Shown: positions 6,721 through 11,278 of the stretch, one piece after another
Layout of the letters: each line of letters begins with the position of its first letter
Numbering within the stretch: position 1 is the first letter of the stretch
Assembly: GCA_030428695.1 (NCBI GenBank)
Contig: JAUIEM010000335.1
Span: 1 to 11,278, forward strand
From: a bacterium
Lineage (GTDB): Bacteria; Planctomycetota; J058; JAJDCP01
Length of the DNA stretch: 11,278 nt
Direction of reading: 5' to 3'
The notes under the pieces: generated by a model
What the model saw: the letters and a program-made list of their open reading frames with translations, nothing else
Databases searched by the model: none
What the model was told of the DNA's origin: nothing
Program-made: the position numbers and the translations under genes

Positions 6721-8580
6721 ATGCGACGGCAGAAGCGGACCCGCGGAACCTGGATCGGCCTGGCGCTCGGCGTCCTGATCGTCCTCGTGCTCTTCCTGCT
6801 CAGCGGCGAAAGCGCCTCCGGGAACGCGCCTCCTCGTCGCGACCGCGAGGCCGGTCGGGAGGAGCTGCCCCCGGCCTGGCCAGAGGCTTCCCCGCCCCGG
6901 CCGGTCGCCCTCCCCGCGGCAGCGGAGCGACCGGCGGCGGACAGCGCGCGGACCGCGGGCGGCCTCGACACCGCGGCGGTCGCGTCGGCGGCGGCGGACA
7001 CCTCGCGCGCGTTCGTCGCCGACAGCAGCGCGACGGCGCCCGGCCGGATCGTCGGCCGGGTCGTCGACATCCACGGCGTGGGGATCGCGGAGGCCCGGGT
7101 CAGCAACCAGCCGCTGCGTCATGTGCGCGGCTGGCGCGCGCAGCGCACCGACCACACCGGGGCGTTTGTCTTCCAGGCCCAGCAGGCCGGAGGGTATCGG
7201 CTGCAGGCTAGAAAGCAAGGTCTCCAGGAGTCGGAGGTGACCGTCGTCACCGTCGAGCCCGGTGGCGACACCCACGTCGAGCTGGTCGTCACGCCGGGCC
7301 GGCGATTGACCGGCGAGGTCAGCGCCGACGGCGTGCCCGTGGCGGGGGCCTGGTTGAGCGCGACGAAGCTCTGGCCCTTGACGTCAGGGTTCTTCGCTCC
7401 CCGCTGCATTGTGCAGAGCGGCGCCGACGGACGCTACGTCATGACCGGGCTGGCGCCCGGGATCTGGCGCGTGAGGGCGGGGGTAGATTCCTTCAGCAAG
7501 AAGAAGATCGAGGTCGAGCTCGGACAGGGCGAGGAGACCATCCTCGACATCGATCTGCACGCAGGCACCCGGCTCCACGGCCAGGTCTTCGCTCCCGACG
7601 GCAGGCCCGTGGCCGGTCCGCAGGTCAGCTTCCGGACCCCCGACGGCGAGCTGGTCGCGTCGACGGCCCCCCTCGGCCCCGACGGACGCTACGAGACGTC
7701 GGTCGGACTCCCCGCGCCCGGGGAGTACGTCGTGGTCATCGAGCGTCGTGGCCTGGCCTGGGGCCTCGTCGAGACGATCCAGCTCGAGGCGCCCGGCACC
7801 CATCGGCGGGACTTCACCCTGCAGCCGAACGGCACCCTGATGGGGTCGGTGCACGATCCCGCCGGCAGGCCGGTCGCGGGGCGCCGTGTCCGCGCGCGGC
7901 ACACCCTCACGGGCCGCATCGCGGCGTCGGAACCCGCGAGCGCCGAGGGCAGCTTCCTGCTGTCCGGCCTCCTCCCCGGTCCCTACGCGGTCGAGGTCGC
8001 CGGCGCGCCTCCGCTGCTCGTCGAGCTCCCCGCGGGGGGCACCGTCCGCGGCCTGGTGCTGGTGGCCAACGAGCTGGCCCGGCTGCATCTGACCCTGCAC
8101 GGCGCGATCCCCGAGGTCAGCTATGGCGCCGTCCTCGCTCCGCTCGGCGGCGGGGATCCGGTCGAGGTCGAGCGCTTTCCCCCGGTCACGCCGCTCGACT
8201 TCCGCGCCCAAGCCCCCGGCCGCTACGAGCTTCGGGCCTGGAGCCGGCCCCTCGCCTACTTCGCGGATCCGCTGCTCGCGCAGACGACCGTTTCCCTGGT
8301 CGCGGGCGAGTCGCTCGGCATCTCGCTGACGCTCGCCCCCTCGCCCTCGGTCGAGGGCGTCGTGCACGGCGAGGGGCCCGTGCCGCGCCGGGTCTTCCTA
8401 CGCCGCGACGCGACCGGAGAGCTCCTCGACACGCCGGTGCACCCCGACCGGAGCTTCCGCCTCTGCCTGCCCGCCGGCACCTATACGGCCTGGGCGGCCG
8501 GCGACGGGCACACGGGGCCGGCGGTCGACGTCGACATCGGGCCGGGGCAGGCGGTGGCGCTGACGCTCGAGCTGCCCTGA
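6721..8580 (+). CDS. Membrane-anchored protein with repeated carboxypeptidase-regulatory-like domains
   Basis: 619 residues. A basic N-terminus (MRRQKRTRG) precedes one TM helix (about 10-28, WIGLALGVLIVLVLFLL) with no clear cleavage site. A Pro/Ala-rich linker (about 33-100) leads to repeated beta-sandwich units of the CarboxypepD_reg / transthyretin-like type. Unit starts carry the G-x-V/M-x-G-x-V pattern at about 108 (GRIVGRVVD), 193 (GRRLTGEVS), 282 (GTRLHGQVF), 371 (GTLMGSVHD) and more weakly 542 (PSVEGVVHG). Several include the hallmark DGRPVAG or AGRPVAG loop. Residues 440-540 are a diverged beta region. No metallopeptidase motif (HxxE) is visible, so this is a binding or structural protein, not a carboxypeptidase. 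It sits 9 bp after the receptor kinase, so it is probably co-translated. It may be an extracytoplasmic partner of the kinase's TPR domain, which is inference. Confidence 0.85.
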   Translation: MRRQKRTRGTWIGLALGVLIVLVLFLLSGESASGNAPPRRDREAGREELPPAWPEASPPRPVALPAAAERPAADSARTAGGLDTAAVASAAADTSRAFVADSSATAPGRIVGRVVDIHGVGIAEARVSNQPLRHVRGWRAQRTDHTGAFVFQAQQAGGYRLQARKQGLQESEVTVVTVEPGGDTHVELVVTPGRRLTGEVSADGVPVAGAWLSATKLWPLTSGFFAPRCIVQSGADGRYVMTGLAPGIWRVRAGVDSFSKKKIEVELGQGEETILDIDLHAGTRLHGQVFAPDGRPVAGPQVSFRTPDGELVASTAPLGPDGRYETSVGLPAPGEYVVVIERRGLAWGLVETIQLEAPGTHRRDFTLQPNGTLMGSVHDPAGRPVAGRRVRARHTLTGRIAASEPASAEGSFLLSGLLPGPYAVEVAGAPPLLVELPAGGTVRGLVLVANELARLHLTLHGAIPEVSYGAVLAPLGGGDPVEVERFPPVTPLDFRAQAPGRYELRAWSRPLAYFADPLLAQTTVSLVAGESLGISLTLAPSPSVEGVVHGEGPVPRRVFLRRDATGELLDTPVHPDRSFRLCLPAGTYTAWAAGDGHTGPAVDVDIGPGQAVALTLELP

Positions 8581-8586
8581 CCGCGT
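8581..8586. other. 6-bp convergent junction without a recognisable terminator
   Basis: The stop codons of the + strand operon (8578-8580) and the - strand rRNA methyltransferase gene (8589-8587) are only 6 bp apart. The nearest dyad, CCGGCCGG at 8592-8599, lies inside the methyltransferase gene and has no T-run. Read-through from either side would be antisense to the other operon. Confidence 0.7.
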
Positions 8587-9150
8587 CTACGCCGGCCGGT
8601 AGGTGATCAGCACCGAGCGCCCGAAGCTCTTGCGCCAGGCCTCCCGCGCCCCGGCCGGCGGCGCGAGGGGAAGCCCCTCGCTGGCGAACTGCACCGCCGC
8701 CCAGCCGTCCGCCGGCAGCCGCGCGCACACGGCGGCGAGCAGGGCGTCGAAGCGGGGGCGCGCGGTGAAGTCCTTGAGCACCGCGAAGGGCGGCGCGAGC
8801 AGCGCCCCGGTGAAGGGCTCGGCGACCGCGCGCAGGGCGTCCTTGCGCAGCAGGTCGCGGCGCAGGATCCGCCAGCTCTCCGCCGGGAAGCCGAGGTTCT
8901 CGAGGTTCTGCGCGATCGCCTTCAGGGCGGGCTTGTCCCGCTCGAGGAACAGCACCCGCCGCGCTCCCCGCGACAGCGCCTCGATGCCGAGGGCGCCCGA
9001 GCCGGAGAAGAGGTCGAGCACGCAGTGGCCCTCGAGGGCGCCGATGGTGTCGAACAGCGAGGTCTTCGCCCGGGCGAGCAGCGGCCGCACCGTCGCTCCG
9101 CGCGGGGCGAGCAGCTTGCGGCCGGCGTGGCTTCCTCCGCAGACCTTCAC
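8587..9150 (-). CDS. rsmD: RsmD-like 16S rRNA (guanine-N2) methyltransferase, catalytic motif altered
   Basis: 187 residues, the usual RsmD length. RsmD methylates N2 of G966 (E. coli numbering) in 16S rRNA using S-adenosylmethionine. Family marks are [13 protein letters not shown] at the N-terminus, RP at 22-23, the SAM-binding LDLFSGSGALGIEALSRGA (45-63), acidic E70 (FLE) and QNLENLGFPA (81-90). The catalytic motif IV, normally DPPF or DPPY, reads APPF (119-122). The codon at 8796-8794 is GCG, two base changes from any Asp codon, so a single miscall does not explain it. The family's RPTTDRVRE segment is also altered (RPLLARAKT, 22-30). The start is GTG 9150, whose bases overlap the upstream amidase stop as GTGA, with GGAG about 8 nt before it, so expression is probably coupled. 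The family call is secure; activity and specificity are doubtful. Confidence 0.85.
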   Translation of the reverse strand: MKVCGGSHAGRKLLAPRGATVRPLLARAKTSLFDTIGALEGHCVLDLFSGSGALGIEALSRGARRVLFLERDKPALKAIAQNLENLGFPAESWRILRRDLLRKDALRAVAEPFTGALLAPPFAVLKDFTARPRFDALLAAVCARLPADGWAAVQFASEGLPLAPPAGAREAWRKSFGRSVLITYRPA

Positions 9151-10838
9151 GCGCCGAGCTCCGGGGCCAGCCAGACCTCCGGCTGACGGCGGGGGACGAG
9201 GGCCTCGGCGTGCTCGGCGACATCGAGCAGCAGGTGCTCGGCCCAGGGACCCGCCATCAGTTGCAGGCCGACCGGCAGGAGGCGGTGGTCGTAGCCGGCA
9301 GGGATCGAGATGCCCGGCATGCCGTTGAAGTTCGCGGGGAAGGCGAAGCGCATCACCGCGCTGAGCATCGCGAGGTTGGTCTCGCCCTTGCGCAGGGCCT
9401 CGCGGGAGGTCTCCGGAGCGGTGATGCCGGCGGTCGGCGTGGCGAGCACATCGACCCGCTCGAAGATGCGCGCGAAGTGGGCGGCCATGCGGGTGCGCAT
9501 GCGCTGGGCCTGGACGTAGTCGCGGCTGGTCAGGCTGCGGGCGACCGCGAGGTTGATGCGCACGTCGAGGCCGTGGCGGCGGTTGGGGACGCCGTAGCGC
9601 TCCATCGCGGCGGCCATCTCCGAGGCGATCGTGACGACGTGGGCGATGCGGGTCGCGTCGAGCTCGGGCACCTCGACCTCGACCCGCACGGCGCCGCGTT
9701 CACACAGGGCCTCGACCAGCTCGCGGCAGACGGTGGCGACCTTCGGCGCGGCGTCCTCGAACCACTCCGGGTAGACGCCGATGCGCAGGCCCTCGAGCCC
9801 CTGCTCGCGCCGGTCGAGATGCGGCGGAGGCTGCAGCAGCGTGTGGGGATCCTGCGGATCGGGGCCGGCCATCAGCGCGTAGCCGAGGGCGGTGTCGCGG
9901 GCCGTGCCGGCGAGCGGACCGACGTGCGCGACGCTCCAGCACAAGGGCGCCGCGCCGTGCTCGCTGACCCGGCTCCAGGTCGGCTTGAGCCCGAACACCC
10001 CGCACAGCCCGGCCGGCACCCGGATCGAGCCGCCGCCGTCCGCCCCGATCGCGACCGGGCACAGCCCCGCTGCGACGGCCGCCGCCGGGCCGGAGGAGCT
10101 GCCGCCGGTGTGATGCTTGGGGTTGTAGGGGTTGCGGGCGGTGCCGTGGTGGGGGTTGAAGCCGGTCATGCCGATGCCGATCTCGTGCATGTTCGCCTTG
10201 CCGATCAGGAGCGCCCCGGCCTCGCGCATGCGGGCGACCACCGTCGCGTCTTCCGTCGCGGGCTTGCGGCCCATGAAGCTGGTGCCGACCGTGGTCCGGT
10301 AGGGGATCTGGTCGAGCTCGTCCTTGACCGCGACCGGCACCCCGTCGAAGAGCCCGCGCGGCGCCCCCGCCTTGAAGCGAGCGGTCGCCGCATCCGCCTG
10401 GCGCAGCACGTCCTCCCGGTCGACCTGGATCAGCGCCCGCAAGGGCGGCTTCCCCTGGTCCGCCCGCTCGACCGCTTCGAGCAGCTGCTCGGCGACCGCG
10501 CGCGGCGTCGTCCTACCCTCGCGGTAGGCCCGGGCGTAGTCGTGGACGGTCGGAAAGCGGAAGCCCTCGGGCGCCGGCGCGGGCCGCGCGGCGAGCTCTT
10601 CCAGCGCCGGCATCTCCCCGGAGCCCGACGGGCCGAGGAAGGACACCCCCTCGAGCGGAGGCCGCACCGTCGGCGCCTCGTGGAGCGGCAGCTCGCGCAG
10701 CTTGCGGATGCCCGCGTCGGTCTGCAGCTTCGGCAGCACCGCCCAGGAGGTCAGCGGGCTCTCACAGGCCCAGGCGAACAGCTCGAGGGCCTTGCCGGTC
10801 AGGCGGGGGGCCTTCATCGGCGTCAGGTCGTACGGCAT
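9147..10838 (-). CDS. Amidase-signature hydrolase resembling plant-type fatty acid amide hydrolase
   Basis: 563 residues. Amidase-signature enzymes cleave C-N amide bonds with a Ser-cisSer-Lys triad. Here these are K172 (VAVKDELD), S247 (TGGSSSG) and S271 ([12 protein letters not shown]), and the 24-residue Ser-Ser spacing equals that of FAAH enzymes. The N-terminal extension (1-95), with MKAPRLTG (8-15) and a helix ending in a ...SPL turn, and later blocks [11 protein letters not shown] (213-223), [10 protein letters not shown] (351-360), [10 protein letters not shown] (466-475), GETN (485-488) and PWAE (531-534), match what I remember of Arabidopsis FAAH. That protein hydrolyses N-acylethanolamines. 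No gatB or gatC is nearby and the N-terminus is not GatA-like, so a tRNA amidotransferase subunit is unlikely. The substrate is unknown; a lipid amide is a fair guess. No signal peptide is visible. The stop overlaps the rsmD start. Confidence 0.9.
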   Translation of the reverse strand: MPYDLTPMKAPRLTGKALELFAWACESPLTSWAVLPKLQTDAGIRKLRELPLHEAPTVRPPLEGVSFLGPSGSGEMPALEELAARPAPAPEGFRFPTVHDYARAYREGRTTPRAVAEQLLEAVERADQGKPPLRALIQVDREDVLRQADAATARFKAGAPRGLFDGVPVAVKDELDQIPYRTTVGTSFMGRKPATEDATVVARMREAGALLIGKANMHEIGIGMTGFNPHHGTARNPYNPKHHTGGSSSGPAAAVAAGLCPVAIGADGGGSIRVPAGLCGVFGLKPTWSRVSEHGAAPLCWSVAHVGPLAGTARDTALGYALMAGPDPQDPHTLLQPPPHLDRREQGLEGLRIGVYPEWFEDAAPKVATVCRELVEALCERGAVRVEVEVPELDATRIAHVVTIASEMAAAMERYGVPNRRHGLDVRINLAVARSLTSRDYVQAQRMRTRMAAHFARIFERVDVLATPTAGITAPETSREALRKGETNLAMLSAVMRFAFPANFNGMPGISIPAGYDHRLLPVGLQLMAGPWAEHLLLDVAEHAEALVPRRQPEVWLAPELGA

Positions 10839-10841
10839 GGG

Positions 10842-10848
10842 GCTCCTC
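10842..10848 (-). promoter_or_regulatory. Ribosome binding site GGAGGAG deciding the amidase start at 10838
   Basis: On the - strand GGAGGAG ends 3 nt before ATG 10838. The in-frame GTG at 10856 would lie upstream of this site and lacks its own. Confidence 0.8.
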
Positions 10849-10879
10849 CAATCCACGGGACGGTCTTCGCCGTCCGGCG

Positions 10880-10898
10880 GGCGGGGGTGTACCCCGCC
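10880..10898. repeat. G/C hairpin with GTGTA loop
   Basis: GGCGGGG (10880-10886), loop GTGTA, CCCCGCC (10892-10898) is a perfect 7-bp stem with a 5-nt loop. It shares its plan with the hairpins at 10935-10955, 10990-11010 and 11104-11124. It lies 42 bp upstream of the amidase start on the other strand. Confidence 0.6.
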
Positions 10899-10922
10899 TC
10901 ATGAGTCATTCACGTACACCTT

Positions 10923-10955
10923 CTCCCGCTTCGCGGGAGGGGGTAAACCCCTCCC
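10923..10955. repeat. Two overlapping, mutually exclusive hairpins
   Basis: CTCCCGC (10923-10929) pairs with GCGGGAG (10933-10939) around a 3-nt loop. GGGAGGGG (10935-10942) pairs with CCCCTCCC (10948-10955) around GTAAA. They share GGGAG (10935-10939), so only one can form at a time. The second belongs to the same 5-nt-loop series as the neighbouring repeats. Confidence 0.55.
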
Positions 10956-11175
10956 CTACCTCGGTGTGAACGTTCTTTTCCGGGGGTAGGGGCGGGGTTT
11001 ACCCCCGCCCGCCGAGGCGTGAGGACGTGCGTCTTCGGGTTCCGTGAGACAGCCTCTTCACCCCCTCCCCTACCTCGGTGTGAACGTTCTTTTCCGGGGG
11101 TAGGGGCGGGGTTTACCCCCGCCCGCCGAGGCGTGAGGACGTGCGTCTTCGGGTTCCGTGAGACAGCCTCTTCAT
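10948..11175. repeat. Exact two-copy tandem repeat, period 114 bp, hairpin-rich
   Basis: 10948-11060 and 11062-11174 are identical over 113 bp by direct reading. After 11175 the match to a third unit fails within about ten bases. Each unit contains CCCCTACC ... GGTAGGGG arms, the palindrome GAACGTTC (10968-10975 and 11082-11089), and a perfect 8-bp hairpin GGGCGGGG-TTTAC-CCCCGCCC (10990-11010 and 11104-11124). GAGGC and GCCTC near the unit's right half can also pair. The identity indicates a recent duplication. The period is a multiple of three and both strands stay open, but the composition does not look like protein. Function unknown; an intergenic mobile or structural repeat is likely. Confidence 0.85.
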
Positions 11176-11190
11176 CCCCTCCCGTCGCAC

Positions 11191-11209
11191 GGCGGGAGAC
11201 TCCCCCGCC
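11191..11209 (-). terminator. Possible terminator hairpin of the - strand gene at the right edge
   Basis: GGCGGG (11191-11196) and CCCGCC (11204-11209) form a 6-bp stem with a 7-nt loop, starting 5 bp after the stop codon of the partial - strand gene (11217-11215). No T-run follows on the - strand, so support is modest. Confidence 0.3.
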
Positions 11210-11214
11210 ACCGC

Positions 11215-11278
11215 TCATCGACGCTTCGTGATGTAGTGATTCCCGATGAACAGATGCTCCAGCCCACTGTTGTACAGC
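11215..11278 (-). CDS. C-terminal end of an unidentified gene, truncated by the window
   Basis: Reading the - strand from the window edge, one frame gives 20 residues, LYNSGLEHLFIGNHYITKRR, then TGA (11217-11215). The hydrophobic/polar pattern, lack of low complexity and lower GC than the flanking repeats make it look like a true C-terminus. It would be upstream of the amidase on the same strand, separated by 376 bp of hairpin repeats, so it is probably a separate transcript. The family cannot be named from so few residues. Confidence 0.45.
   Translation of the reverse strand, partial: LYNSGLEHLFIGNHYITKRR

Noticed and set aside
6721..8580. Active metallo-carboxypeptidase
   Set aside because: Only regulatory-type beta-sandwich repeats are present; no zinc-binding HxxE motif or catalytic domain.
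9147..10838. GatA subunit of the Glu-tRNA amidotransferase
   Set aside because: No gatB or gatC nearby, an N-terminal extension foreign to GatA, and GADGGGS in place of the usual GTDTGGS.
10839..10856. GTG 10856 as amidase start
   Set aside because: It lies upstream of the good Shine-Dalgarno that serves ATG 10838.
10948..11175. CRISPR array
   Set aside because: Two directly adjacent 113-bp copies with no unique spacers and no cas genes.
10910..11218. 102-residue - strand frame across the tandem repeat, whose ATG overlaps the edge gene's stop
   Set aside because: It consists of the 38-codon non-coding unit read twice, is low in complexity, is open on both strands, and has no ribosome binding site of its own beyond coincidence.

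Overview
The window is very GC-rich DNA (roughly 70% or more by eye) from an uncultured-type bacterium. The best guess is a planctomycete (Planctomycetota). The grounds are a giant membrane Ser/Thr kinase with a DWG motif and a long TPR tail, a Pro/Ala-rich membrane-anchored protein with repeated carboxypeptidase-regulatory-like folds, and strong G-rich Shine-Dalgarno sites. Myxococcota or Acidobacteriota are not excluded, and there is no rRNA or other phylogenetic marker.

Left part (1-1231): a small secreted, C-terminally anchored protein (224-847) sits between two copies, in inverted orientation, of a roughly 110-bp repeat (about 21-131 and 891-1000). A 51-bp core is 47/51 identical between copies. 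It folds into a bulged hairpin, and two of the four differences are a compensatory base-pair change. This resembles a REP/BIME-type element. 1001-1231 has no convincing gene.

Middle (1232-8580), all on the + strand: a two-TM protein with a cytoplasmic tail (1232-1864), a 1585-residue receptor-like Ser/Thr kinase (1954-6711), and, 9 bp later, a single-TM protein with about five small beta-sandwich repeats (6721-8580). The last two are probably one operon. A likely picture is a membrane signalling unit: kinase inside, about 22 TPRs outside, and a partner with extracytoplasmic beta-sandwich domains. The ligand and substrates cannot be read from the sequence.

Right part (8587-10838), on the - strand and convergent with a 6-bp gap: an amidase-signature hydrolase closely resembling plant-type fatty acid amide hydrolase, translationally coupled through a GTGA overlap to a divergent RsmD-like rRNA methyltransferase whose catalytic DPPF/DPPY motif reads APPF.

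Right edge (10839-11278): a non-coding stretch of G/C hairpins with a shared 5-nt-loop design, including an exact two-copy tandem repeat of period 114 bp, and then the last 20 codons of a further - strand gene that runs off the window.
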